DNA of 36,855 nt, from contig JAKISW010000029.1 in assembly GCA_021648375.1 (NCBI GenBank), positions 1-36,855 of the forward strand, read 5' to 3'. The translations under genes were made by a program, and so were the position numbers. The notes under the pieces are model-generated. The model did no database searches. It had not been told where the DNA came from and was given only the letters and a program-made list of their open reading frames with translations. This DNA comes from Devosiaceae bacterium (GTDB taxonomy: Bacteria; Pseudomonadota; Alphaproteobacteria; Rhizobiales; Devosiaceae). Within the stretch, counting starts at the first letter, position 1. Every line of letters begins with the position of its first letter. Below, one piece after another: positions 1-8,063 of the stretch.

Positions 1-232
1 GGGGCGTGGTTGAACTACGGAAAAAATGTGCAGGGAGGGAATAAAATTCTTTTGGGGCGATGCGAATCGGACCCTAGCTTCAGGGAGGGGTTACAATACA
101 GCATTCTTGAGACGCTCGGAAATCTGGCAACAAATCGAGACGGGTTGAATGCTGAGCAAAGATGGAAAAGGAAACTTGGGAAGAAGGCAACTACGCTGAA
201 CGCAAACTAGATTCGTTAATCCCACGCACAAC
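1..232. other. unassigned left edge
   Basis: No gene can be supported here. A reading frame open from the window edge closes at about position 44 (encoding ...VVELRKKCAGRE) and could be the tail of an upstream gene, but it is too short to identify. A second frame starting at a TTG at position 10 runs to 210 and gives 66 residues with no Shine-Dalgarno sequence and no recognisable motif. I treat both as non-coding or undetermined. Confidence 0.4.
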
Positions 233-312
233 GTCACTCTCGGGCTTGACCCGAGGGTCCATGGAAGTTGCAGAACAGGAAGTTGGATACTCGGGTCAAG
301 CCCGAGTATGAC
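233..312. repeat. paired palindromic repeat A (REPIN-like)
   Basis: Two 28-bp arms lie in inverted orientation at 233-260 and 285-312, separated by 24 bp. Each arm is itself a palindrome around the core CTCGGGCTTGACCCGAG. The left arm differs from the consensus at a few flanking bases. The same arm pair recurs at 768-873 on the other side of the RidA gene. This is the layout of REP doublets (REPINs), small non-autonomous elements. The right arm lies in a frame that is open into the RidA gene and would add the spurious peptide LDTRVKPEYD. Confidence 0.85.
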
Positions 313-345
313 GCCGAGGATGAATTGAGTGTTGAAGGAAACAAA

Positions 346-747
346 ATGAACGACCCACTATTCCATATGATTTCTGATGGGCCACGTCCCGTGGCGCCGT
401 TTAGCCATGCGGTGGAAACCAATGGTTTTGTGTTTGTAACCGGGCAGATGCCTACCGATCCAAAAGCGCCTGATGCTCCATTGCCAGCAGGTATTGAAGC
501 GCAAACGAAACGGGTGGTGGAGAACCTCAAAATTGTTCTGGCCGGGATTGATCTGGATCTATCGCATATCATAATGGCGCGGATATATCTTACCGAGTTT
601 TATCGCGATTATGAAGAAATGAACGAGGTCTGGCAGAGCTATTTCCCGGTTGATCGCCGTCCGGCGCGCACAACAATTGGTGTTACGGGGCTGGCTCTTC
701 ACGCGCTGGTGGAGATTGATCTGGTGGCAAAAAGGACAGAAAAATGA
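346..747 (+). CDS. RidA family enamine/imine deaminase-like protein
   Basis: A 133-residue YjgF/YER057c/UK114 protein, the usual length for this family. RidA proteins are cytosolic trimers. The archetype hydrolyses reactive enamine/imine intermediates made by PLP enzymes. The family core is visible: PFSHAV near residue 18, VTGQMP near 31, and PARTT with Arg108, the position of the carboxylate-binding arginine. LVEID with Glu123 is the usual catalytic-side glutamate. The frame is open upstream to 268, but that part is translated repeat A, so I chose the ATG at 346, which has GAAGGA 7 bases upstream. The gene is isolated between two repeat pairs. Substrate and subgroup (RidA versus Rid1-7) are not determined. 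Confidence 0.88.
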   Translation: MNDPLFHMISDGPRPVAPFSHAVETNGFVFVTGQMPTDPKAPDAPLPAGIEAQTKRVVENLKIVLAGIDLDLSHIIMARIYLTEFYRDYEEMNEVWQSYFPVDRRPARTTIGVTGLALHALVEIDLVAKRTEK

Positions 748-767
748 TTGCCGCTCTACCATGCGGC

Positions 768-873
768 GTCATACTCGGGCTTGACCCGAGTATCCATTTT
801 TTACCTGGTGCTGAAGAAGTCTATTTATCGCGGACGCGATGAGCTGGATACTCGGGTCAAGCCCGAGTATGAT
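768..873. repeat. paired palindromic repeat B (REPIN-like)
   Basis: Inverted 28-bp arms lie at 768-795 and 846-873, with a 50-bp spacer. The arms are near-perfect reverse complements of each other, differing only at the last base, and they match the right arm of repeat A almost exactly. The spacer is unrelated to that of repeat A. Each arm can form its own hairpin around CTCGGGTCAAGCCCGAG, and the pair can form a long cruciform. It starts 20 bp after the RidA stop codon. Confidence 0.87.
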
Positions 874-924
874 GAAGAGAGGGGCGGGATGAACTGGATT
901 GCGTCGCCTACTCGCACTGACGAA

Positions 925-1006
925 GGAAGGTAGATAAACATACCTTCCCGGCCTTTGCGCCGGGATCGGGTGGATGCCGCGATAAGACCCCGGATTAAAT
1001 CCGGGG
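925..1006. repeat. cluster of three dyads before pccA
   Basis: Three adjacent inverted repeats: GGAAGGTA/TACCTTCC at 925-932 and 941-948; CCCGGC/GCCGGG at 947-952 and 959-964; and the palindrome CCCCGGATTAAATCCGGGG at 988-1006. The last belongs to the CCGGATTAAATCCGG class of short intergenic repeats seen in many alphaproteobacteria. None is followed by a run of T, so I do not call a terminator. The cluster lies directly upstream of the pccA leader. Confidence 0.6.
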
Positions 1007-1060
1007 AAGTGCATCTAAAGATGCTCGCAATGACCACGGATAAAATTATCGGAAGAAAAA

Positions 1061-3028
1061 ATGTTTAAAAAAATACTGATTGCAAACAGAGGTGAAATCG
1101 CCTGTCGGGTGATCAAAACCGCTAAAAAAATGGGCATTGCCACGGTTGCCGTATATTCGGATGCGGATCGGAATGCGCTGCATGTGCGTATGGCCGATGA
1201 GGCGGTGTATATTGGCAAATCACCGGCGGGCGAAAGCTATCTGGTTGGGGACAAAATCATTGCAGCGTGCAAAGAAACCGGTGCCGAAGCCATTCATCCT
1301 GGCTATGGATTTCTCAGTGAAAATGCGGCGTTTTGCGAGGCGCTAACCAAGGTAGGGCTGGTGTTTATCGGGCCACCGCCAAAAGCAATCGAGGCCATGG
1401 GCGATAAGATTACCAGCAAAAAAATTGCCGCCGAGGCTGGAGTGGCCACCGTTCCCGGCCATATGGGATTGATTGCAGATGCTGACGAGGCGGTAAAAAT
1501 CGCCAGGGAAATTACTTATCCGGTGATGATAAAAGCCTCCGCAGGTGGTGGGGGCAAAGGCATGCGCGTAGCCTATAATGATGATGAAGCGCGCGAGGGA
1601 TTTGAGCGCTCAAAGTCCGAAGCGGCATCATCATTTGGCGATGACAGGATTTTTATCGAAAAGTTTATAGAAGACCCGCGCCATATAGAAATTCAGGTAC
1701 TGGCCGATGCGCATGGAAACTGCATCTATCTGGGGGAGCGTGAATGTTCGATCCAGCGCCGCCATCAAAAAGTGATTGAAGAAGCACCAAGTCCTTTCTT
1801 GGATGAAAAAACCCGCAAATCCATGGGTGAGCAAGCAGTGGCGCTGGCTAAGGCCGTTGATTATGCCAGTGCCGGAACGGTGGAATTTATCGTTGATAAT
1901 GGGCGCAATTTTTATTTTCTTGAAATGAATACTCGTCTGCAGGTGGAGCATCCGATCACTGAAATGATTACCAACGTCGATCTGGTGGAGCAGATGCTGC
2001 GCGTCGCTGCGGGGGAAAAACTGGGGCTGGCACAAGGCGATATTTCCCTAACCGGGTGGGCCATGGAAAGCCGGATTTATGCGGAGGATCCATATCGCAA
2101 TTTTCTGCCCTCCACCGGTCGACTTTCCCGCTATCGCCCGCCTGAGGAAATCACTCAGGAAAATCTGATAGTGCGCAACGATACCGGGGTGTTTGAGGGG
2201 GGTGAAATTTCCACTTTTTATGATCCGATGATTGCAAAATTGTGCACATGGGCACCGGACAGGGATGGCGCAATTTTGGCCATGGCAGAGGCGCTCGATG
2301 AGTTTGAAATTGAAGGGGTTTCTCACAATATTCCCTTTGTGCAGGCGGTTATGGATCAACAGCGGTTCAAAGAAGGGCGTTTGACCACCGCTTATATAGT
2401 TGAAGAATTTCCCGATGGTTTTACCGGGGTGGAGCTGGAGCCGGATGTCATGGGGGACATCGCTGCGTTTGCCGCCTGTGCTGCCTATCGGGTTGAGCCG
2501 AATATCGGGCATATTCGCGCGGTTGTTATGGGGGATAGGCTGTGGCGGTTCGATGTAACAGAGCGTGACGAAGCGTTTGTTGCCTATCATCACGGGGGCC
2601 AGAGCCGGATCGATATTAATTGGCAATCAGGAGATAGTATTGCGCGTATCATGGTTGATGATGTGGCGCGTATATTAAAGGTTGAACGCTTAACCGGCGG
2701 TTTCCGCATCCGCTATCGCGGAGCTGATCTGGCGATGAAAGTTGTTACGCCGCGAGTGGCGGAGCTAATGGAGTTGATGCCGGTTAAAATCGCTCCCGAT
2801 ATGAGCAAATTTCTGCTTTGCCCAATGCCGGGACAGGTGGTGCGTCTGGATGTGGCCGAGGGAGATATTGTTGAAGAGGGGCAAGCGCTGGCCATTGTCG
2901 AGGCCATGAAAATGGAAAATGTGCTTAGGGCTGAAAAACGCGCTAAGGTGGGTAAAATCCTTGCGGATGTTGGTTCAGTTTTGGCGGTGGATGAAGTTAT
3001 AATGGAATTTGAAGAAGCTGGAGTTTGA
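1061..3028 (+). CDS. pccA: propionyl-CoA carboxylase alpha subunit (biotin carboxylase + BCCP)
   Basis: A 655-residue biotin-dependent acyl-CoA carboxylase alpha chain. It carboxylates its own biotin with ATP and bicarbonate; the beta subunit (not in the window) transfers the carboxyl group to the acyl-CoA. Domains in order: biotin carboxylase at about 1-445, with ATP-grasp loop K158ASAGGGGKGM168 and EMNTRLQVEHP at 288-298; the BT linker domain; and a C-terminal biotinyl domain with EAMKME, biotinylated lysine 617. Length and architecture match alphaproteobacterial PccA rather than AccC (about 450 residues). I assign propionyl-CoA over other acyl-CoAs because methylmalonyl-CoA mutase and epimerase follow immediately. 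The ATG at 1061 is preceded by GGAAGAAAAA. Confidence 0.93.
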   Translation: MFKKILIANRGEIACRVIKTAKKMGIATVAVYSDADRNALHVRMADEAVYIGKSPAGESYLVGDKIIAACKETGAEAIHPGYGFLSENAAFCEALTKVGLVFIGPPPKAIEAMGDKITSKKIAAEAGVATVPGHMGLIADADEAVKIAREITYPVMIKASAGGGGKGMRVAYNDDEAREGFERSKSEAASSFGDDRIFIEKFIEDPRHIEIQVLADAHGNCIYLGERECSIQRRHQKVIEEAPSPFLDEKTRKSMGEQAVALAKAVDYASAGTVEFIVDNGRNFYFLEMNTRLQVEHPITEMITNVDLVEQMLRVAAGEKLGLAQGDISLTGWAMESRIYAEDPYRNFLPSTGRLSRYRPPEEITQENLIVRNDTGVFEGGEISTFYDPMIAKLCTWAPDRDGAILAMAEALDEFEIEGVSHNIPFVQAVMDQQRFKEGRLTTAYIVEEFPDGFTGVELEPDVMGDIAAFAACAAYRVEPNIGHIRAVVMGDRLWRFDVTERDEAFVAYHHGGQSRIDINWQSGDSIARIMVDDVARILKVERLTGGFRIRYRGADLAMKVVTPRVAELMELMPVKIAPDMSKFLLCPMPGQVVRLDVAEGDIVEEGQALAIVEAMKMENVLRAEKRAKVGKILADVGSVLAVDEVIMEFEEAGV

Positions 3029-3035
3029 AGAACAT

Positions 3036-5180
3036 ATGAAAACCATCAAACCGGCAACATTTGAAGCATGGGAAAAACTGGCGCAACAGGAATTGCGCGA
3101 TAGGCCGGTAGAAAGCCTTGAAAAAGACTATGGGGGCATCAACGTGCGTCCCGCCTATTTTGTTCAGGATGTGCCGGAAACTGTAGCAGGCGAAACGCCA
3201 GGCGTTGCTCCCTATACGCGCGGAGTGCGGGCTTCCATGTATGCAAATCGCCCCTGGACCATCCGCCAATATGCTGGCTTTTCCACTGCCAAAGAAAGCA
3301 ATCAGTTTTACCGTAAAAATCTTGCAGCCGGGCAAAAAGGCCTTTCGGTGGCTTTTGATCTGGCCACCCATCGCGGCTATGACAGTGATCATGCACGGGT
3401 AACAGGAGATGTGGGCAAAGCCGGTGTTGCCATCGATTCCATCGAGGATATGAAGGTTTTATTCGATGGTATCCCATTGGACAAGATGAGCGTTTCCATG
3501 ACCATGAATGGGGCCGTTATTCCGGTTATGGCCATGTTTATAGGGGCCGCCAAGGAACAGGGTGTTAGCGCTGAGCAACTTTCAGGAACCATTCAAAACG
3601 ATGTTTTGAAGGAGTTTATGGTTAGAAATACTTATATTTATCCGCCCGAGCCATCCATGCGCATTGTTGGCGATGTCATGGAATATGCCTACCAGCATAT
3701 GCCCAAATTTAACTCCATTTCCATTTCCGGTTATCATATGCACGAGGCGGGAGCCAGCGCGATGCAGGAATTGGCATTTACGCTTGGGGATGGCATGGAA
3801 TATGTGCGCGCGGCCCAACAACGGGGGTTGGATATAGATGATTTTGCACCTCGCCTGAGCTTTTTCTTTGGCATTGGCATGAATTTTTTCCTTGAGATTG
3901 CCAAATTGCGGGCGGCGCGTCAGCTATGGGCAAAAATTATGGAGGATCTGGGGGCAAAAAATCCGCGCTCGAAAATGCTGCGCACCCATACCCAGACTTC
4001 TGGGGTATCTTTAACTGAGCAGGACCCGCAAAATAATATCGTTCGCACAGCGTTTGAAGCCATGGCAGCGGTGCTTGGTGGAACACAAAGTCTACACACC
4101 AATTCGTTTGATGAGGCAATTGCGCTGCCCAGTGATGCCTCGGCGCGGATTGCGCGCAATACGCAATTGATCCTGACCCATGAAACCGGAATTACTGACA
4201 TTGTCGACCCGCTTGGTGGTTCTTATTATGTGGAAGCCTTAACTGCGAAATTGGTGGCTGGGGCAGCAAAAATCATCAAACAGGTGGAAGAAAACGGGGG
4301 GATGACCAAGGCTGTTGCTTCTGGCTGGCCCTCAAGACAAATCGAAAAATCTGCCGCTTTGCGCCAGACCCGGATCGATAAGGGGGAGGATGTTATTGTT
4401 GGGGTTAACCGTTTTGTTCTGGAGGAGGAGAGTGAATTTTTAACCCGCCAAATTGACAATGATGAGGTAAGAAATCAGCAAATTTTAGGCTTGAAAAAAG
4501 TTCGCAAAAATCGGGATAATTCAGCTGTGCAGACGGCGTTAAAAGCCCTGACAGATTGTGCGCAATCGGGGGAAGGAAATCTGCTAGCGGTGGCGGTTGA
4601 TGCTGCAGAAAAACGGGCCAGTCTTGGTGAAATTTCAACGGCCATGGAAAAGGCTTTTGGTCGCTATGAAGGGGAGGCAAAAATTATCTCTGGCGTCTTT
4701 AGTCAGGCCTATGAAGGGGATGCGCAATATAATATTTTGCTGGAGCGGATTAAAAACTACGAAAAGAAGCATGGACGGCGCCCGGTAATTTATATCGCAA
4801 AAATGGGTCAGGACGGCCACGATCGTGGTGCTAAAATTATCGCCACGGCATTTGGCGATATGGGCTTTGTCGTAAACTTTGGCTCGCTGTTTGAAACAGC
4901 ATATGAAGTGGCAAAGCATTTGAAAAATATGCAGGTGGATGCGGTGGGAATTTCTTCGCTGGCAGCGGGGCATAAAACTCTGGTGCCCGAGCTTATCGGG
5001 CTGATGAAAAATCAGGGGCAAGGCCATATTCCGGTAGTGGTGGGCGGCGTTATTCCAAGGGATGATTATCAGTATTTATTTGATGCGGGGGTGGCGGAAA
5101 TTTTTGGCCCCGGCACTAATGTTTTGCAGGCGGCGTTCGCGGTGCTTAACCGGATTGAAGGCCAGAAAACAAACCTATGA
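3036..5180 (+). CDS. scpA: methylmalonyl-CoA mutase, single-chain B12 enzyme
   Basis: A 714-residue adenosylcobalamin-dependent mutase that interconverts (R)-methylmalonyl-CoA and succinyl-CoA. The N-terminal TIM-barrel part carries the family signature RTHTQTSG and LGGTQSLHTNSFDEA. The C-terminal cobalamin domain has D593-G-H595-D-R-G598, where His595 is the lower axial cobalt ligand. The length equals the large-chain, homodimeric form, so no separate small subunit is needed. The frame is open from a TTG at 3009 inside the pccA end, but the ATG at 3036 (MKTIKPATFEAW) gives the normal family start and has GGAG about 13 bases upstream. It begins 7 bp after the pccA stop, so the genes are probably co-transcribed. 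No meaB/ArgK chaperone gene is seen nearby. Confidence 0.94.
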   Translation: MKTIKPATFEAWEKLAQQELRDRPVESLEKDYGGINVRPAYFVQDVPETVAGETPGVAPYTRGVRASMYANRPWTIRQYAGFSTAKESNQFYRKNLAAGQKGLSVAFDLATHRGYDSDHARVTGDVGKAGVAIDSIEDMKVLFDGIPLDKMSVSMTMNGAVIPVMAMFIGAAKEQGVSAEQLSGTIQNDVLKEFMVRNTYIYPPEPSMRIVGDVMEYAYQHMPKFNSISISGYHMHEAGASAMQELAFTLGDGMEYVRAAQQRGLDIDDFAPRLSFFFGIGMNFFLEIAKLRAARQLWAKIMEDLGAKNPRSKMLRTHTQTSGVSLTEQDPQNNIVRTAFEAMAAVLGGTQSLHTNSFDEAIALPSDASARIARNTQLILTHETGITDIVDPLGGSYYVEALTAKLVAGAAKIIKQVEENGGMTKAVASGWPSRQIEKSAALRQTRIDKGEDVIVGVNRFVLEEESEFLTRQIDNDEVRNQQILGLKKVRKNRDNSAVQTALKALTDCAQSGEGNLLAVAVDAAEKRASLGEISTAMEKAFGRYEGEAKIISGVFSQAYEGDAQYNILLERIKNYEKKHGRRPVIYIAKMGQDGHDRGAKIIATAFGDMGFVVNFGSLFETAYEVAKHLKNMQVDAVGISSLAAGHKTLVPELIGLMKNQGQGHIPVVVGGVIPRDDYQYLFDAGVAEIFGPGTNVLQAAFAVLNRIEGQKTNL

Positions 5181-5203
5181 TTGAGGAAACCAACCTATGA
5201 TTG
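5172..5203 (+). repeat. 20-bp-period duplication creating a double ATGA junction
   Basis: AACCTATGATTG occurs at 5172-5183 and again at 5192-5203. In the first copy ATGA overlaps the mutase stop codon. In the second, ATGA contains the epimerase start codon. Between them lies a seven-codon frame, MIEETNL, that begins in the first ATGA (5177) and stops in the second (5198-5200). The junction therefore has stop/start overlaps at both ends. Confidence 0.8.
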
Positions 5204-5640
5204 GCAGGTTAAATCATGTGGCAATTGCTGTGCCGGATTTGGATAAAGCTGCGTCCAGATATCGTGATCTGATGGGTGCAAAGGTCTCTTCGGTTATGGA
5301 GCTAAAAGAGCATGGGGTATCGGTGGTTTTTGTGGAGTTGGAGAATACAAAAATTGAACTTTTGCATCCATTGGGAGGCAACTCCCCGGTTGCAGGTTTT
5401 TTGGCCAAGAACCCCAAAGGTGGCACCCATCATTTATGCTTTGAGGTCAGTGACTTAAGATCTGCGGTTGCGAAAATGATTCAATCTGGTGCCAGAGTGC
5501 TGGGAGACGGCAAAACAAAGATTGGTGCCCATGGTTTGCCGGTGGTATTTTTACACCCCAAAGATTTTGATGGAGTTCTTATAGAGCTTGAAGAAGTCGC
5601 CAAAACTGATTTGGATGAAGGTTCACAAGTCGATCCTTAA
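5197..5640 (+). CDS. mce: methylmalonyl-CoA epimerase (VOC fold)
   Basis: A 147-residue vicinal-oxygen-chelate (glyoxalase-like) protein that interconverts (S)- and (R)-methylmalonyl-CoA, linking the carboxylase and mutase encoded upstream. Both beta-alpha-beta-beta-beta modules are visible, starting LNHVAIAV and THHLCFEV. Likely metal ligands are His7, Glu54 (KIELL), His78 or His79, and Glu130 (LIELEE). Length is normal for the family, with a slightly extended acidic tail. The ATG at 5197 has GAGGAAAC upstream and lies 16 bp after the mutase stop, so it is in the same operon. The gene converges on the MurD-like gene with a 9-bp gap. Confidence 0.9.
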   Translation: MIGRLNHVAIAVPDLDKAASRYRDLMGAKVSSVMELKEHGVSVVFVELENTKIELLHPLGGNSPVAGFLAKNPKGGTHHLCFEVSDLRSAVAKMIQSGARVLGDGKTKIGAHGLPVVFLHPKDFDGVLIELEEVAKTDLDEGSQVDP

Positions 5641-5649
5641 TCAGAAGTT

Positions 5650-6936
5650 TTATCCAAAGTTTTTTTGAGCAAGATTTAAGAAGGTCTGGCCGCGCTGTTC
5701 AAAGTTTTTGAACTGGTTTTGTGAGGGCGCTCCGGGAGATAATATCAGGATATCAAACTGGTCTGGGTTTTGGTGCAGGTGTTCAAAAATTTCGCTTAGA
5801 GAATTTACGTTAGCGCAGGAATAGTTTGGGTTTTTTCTTTCCAACATTCTTGCGATCCGATGGCCGGTGTCGGGTAAAAACCAGATGTGCGACAGGGGCG
5901 CGTTTTCAAGAAATTCTACCAGACCATCATAGTTTTGATCGCGATCCAGACCACCAATAATCAGTGCCGGTTTTTTTTGTCCATAAGCGAGAATGGCCGC
6001 CTTTGTTGCCTCTGGATTGGTGGCAATTGAATCGTTGACGAAGGTCTTTTTGCCAATGGTTATTTCTTCAAGCCGGTGGGGCAGTGGGGTGAAATTTTTA
6101 ATGCCCTCTAATATTGCTTTTTGTTCTACTTCCATACCGATTGCAATGCGCGCTGCCAACACTGTGTTATGAAGATTATGCTGACCAACCAATCTGGAAA
6201 CCTTTACTTCATTTTTAATTTCCTGATAAAAACCTTCGCTGAGCCGGGGCAGGGTTTTATCTAATTCTTTCTCTTTTTCAGAAAGGGAATTATGGGCGAG
6301 AACCTGTTCGCTAAAAGCGCATTTGGAGGGTGGGTTCTGGTGCAGTAAATTCAACTTGTCACAGAAATATTTTTCTTCAGTTTTGTGCCAGTCAAGATGC
6401 TCAGGAAACAGCGAGGTGACCCCGATAAAATCAGGTGCAAGTTTTAAATCGGCGCATTGAAATGATGAAAGTTCGAGCACCACATATTCATGGTCTTCAA
6501 GTTCAAGAACAGGAATTCCGATATTGCCGGCAAGGCCCACATCAAGTTTAGCGGACTGCAAAATTGTAAACAATAATTTGGCGGTGGTGCTTTTGCCCTT
6601 GGTGCCGGTAAAGGCGATTATTTTTGCATTGCCCCGATGAAATTTTGCCCACAGATTCACGTTGGTGGTTATTTCAATTTTTGCTGCTTTGGCGGCGATC
6701 AGTTCCGGCTTATAAATGGAAACTCCTGGGGAGCGGATGATGGTTTTATAGGTGCCGTTCTTAAATGCATCAGGAAGGCTTGCAACCGGCACCTGCAAAC
6801 TGTCAGGAATATCTGCCTCTCCCTCATCAACGCAGACATGCACAGTGACATCAGATGCTATCCGGTGCAAAAATTTGCGGCTGGAAAGGGCTTCGCGCCC
6901 GGCACCATATAATAAAACAGGTCCGTTGATGCTCAT
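5650..6936 (-). CDS. MurD-family Mur ligase (possible paralogue)
   Basis: A 428-residue ATP-dependent amino-acid ligase of the MurD type, which adds glutamate to UDP-MurNAc-L-Ala in the cytoplasm. Seen: N-terminal Rossmann-like domain with YGAGREALSS; ATP loop G111TKGKS116; ELSSFQ at 155-160; HLD at 180 followed by DKLNL with Lys194, the usual place of the carbamylated lysine; GQHNLHN at 251; NDSIATN at 301; and a MurD-specific tail SPGAPSQNQFKNFEQRG. The frame is open to 7131, but that part overlaps the neighbouring phosphoesterase. MSINGP at 6936 is a natural family start, although its ribosome site (AAAGAGAAA) is weak. The gene is not in a division/cell-wall cluster, and NDSIAT replaces the more common NDSKAT. 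It could be murD itself or a MurD2-like paralogue. Confidence 0.75.
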   Translation of the reverse strand: MSINGPVLLYGAGREALSSRKFLHRIASDVTVHVCVDEGEADIPDSLQVPVASLPDAFKNGTYKTIIRSPGVSIYKPELIAAKAAKIEITTNVNLWAKFHRGNAKIIAFTGTKGKSTTAKLLFTILQSAKLDVGLAGNIGIPVLELEDHEYVVLELSSFQCADLKLAPDFIGVTSLFPEHLDWHKTEEKYFCDKLNLLHQNPPSKCAFSEQVLAHNSLSEKEKELDKTLPRLSEGFYQEIKNEVKVSRLVGQHNLHNTVLAARIAIGMEVEQKAILEGIKNFTPLPHRLEEITIGKKTFVNDSIATNPEATKAAILAYGQKKPALIIGGLDRDQNYDGLVEFLENAPLSHIWFLPDTGHRIARMLERKNPNYSCANVNSLSEIFEHLHQNPDQFDILILSPGAPSQNQFKNFEQRGQTFLNLAQKNFG

Positions 6937-7030
6937 CGCTGGTTTCTCTTTGGTGGTTGAAAGGGTTGGAACCCTGCCATGGATGGATAGCGCGATCATG
7001 CCTGCATTGCCATTGTTTGGCTGCAGATTT

Positions 7031-7921
7031 TTAATAAATTCGCAATTGCAGGCGCTGGACAATGTTTTCGCCAACTCTTTGATAGCCAAATTCGCGCATG
7101 GTGCAGCTCCAGCGATTTTGCAGTTTTTCAATTTTAAACAAATTATAACGGGCTGGGGGGGAGTTGCTTGAGGGGCAGGTGGAGGCCGCTGCCACCCCGA
7201 TCACTGGAATTTTGGAATCCAGCCCTTCAATCGTATGAATTGAAGATTTGTGGGTATGGCCATGCAAAACCATCTCGGCACCATTGGCTTTAAGTATCTG
7301 GCGAAACAGTTTTGCGCCAGCCAGAGCTTTTCGGTACGGGCGGATAAATTGTTTTATGGGCGGATGATGAATGGCAACTATGCGAAAAAACCCGGCATCA
7401 CCCAGAATTTGAAGGCACTTGGTCAGTCGCTCTCCCTGTTTTTTGTCAAAATGCCCGGCGGCAATAAATGGCGGGGTGGCAATGGCGCTGGAGCACCCGA
7501 TAACTGCCACCTGACCAACCCGGCGCACAAAGGGATAGGGAGATTGATCAAGAGTTTCGCCACTGGCATAGGGGCCATAGGCTTTTTGTGCCTTGGCCAA
7601 TGCCCCGTGCAGATAGGCATCATGATTGCCCGGCACCATGCAAACCTGAGAACTTGTGCCAAGGCGTCTGAGCCACTTCGTCGCGGTTTCAACTTCTTTT
7701 GGCAGCGCTAAATTTACCAGATCTCCGGTGACAACGCTGATATCTGCCCGCTGGGATGATAAGTGATCGGCTAGATTTTTTGCCGCATCCGGGCACATGT
7801 CATGGTTGCGCTTAAGTTTCCAGTTTATATATCCGGTGGCGCGCTTGTTGATTAAATCGCGCAAACGCACCTTGGGAAGCGGAGCCAGATGAATATCGGA
7901 AATATGGGCGATGGTACTCAT
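7031..7921 (-). CDS. calcineurin-like metallophosphoesterase
   Basis: A 296-residue cytosolic metallophosphoesterase with all five family blocks: D9-x-H11 (SDIHL), GD67LVN, GNHD at 98-101, His185-His186, and H220GHTH224. These bind the two-metal centre. The sequence resembles a family common in Hyphomicrobiales that starts AHISDIHLAPLP; its substrate is unknown to me, and cyclic nucleotides or other phosphodiesters are possible. There is no signal peptide. Transcribed toward the MurD-like gene with a 94-bp gap, so they may form one unit. No good Shine-Dalgarno sequence precedes the ATG at 7921. The gene is divergent from the Nudix gene. Confidence 0.85.
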   Translation of the reverse strand: MSTIAHISDIHLAPLPKVRLRDLINKRATGYINWKLKRNHDMCPDAAKNLADHLSSQRADISVVTGDLVNLALPKEVETATKWLRRLGTSSQVCMVPGNHDAYLHGALAKAQKAYGPYASGETLDQSPYPFVRRVGQVAVIGCSSAIATPPFIAAGHFDKKQGERLTKCLQILGDAGFFRIVAIHHPPIKQFIRPYRKALAGAKLFRQILKANGAEMVLHGHTHKSSIHTIEGLDSKIPVIGVAAASTCPSSNSPPARYNLFKIEKLQNRWSCTMREFGYQRVGENIVQRLQLRIY

Positions 7922-8063
7922 AAAAAATCTAATGCCACAAAAAAAGTAAAAACCAAACCAAAGGAGAATTTTTATTAGTTGCAGATTGCTCTGTGATATA
8001 GCCTACAATTTGACGCAGCTGTGAATTTAGTAGTTTTCTGGTTTTTATATAAAAGGATTTAAT

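Noticed and set aside
10..210. 66-residue open frame from a TTG at the left edge
   Set aside because: No ribosome site, no recognisable motif, and a competing frame open from the edge; not supportable as a gene.
268..345. N-terminal extension of the RidA gene
   Set aside because: The added residues are translated palindromic repeat A; the ATG at 346 has a ribosome site and gives the family start.
233..873. Possible CRISPR-like array from the four similar palindromes
   Set aside because: Repeats alternate in orientation, spacers differ in length (24, several hundred, 50 bp), and a gene lies between; no cas genes.
748..933. 61-residue frame after ridA
   Set aside because: It is almost wholly translated repeat B (YSGLTRVS and LDTRVKPEYD peptides) and has no ribosome site.
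6937..7131. 65-residue N-terminal extension of the MurD-like protein
   Set aside because: It overlaps the end of the metallophosphoesterase and has no Mur ligase features; MSINGP is a better start.
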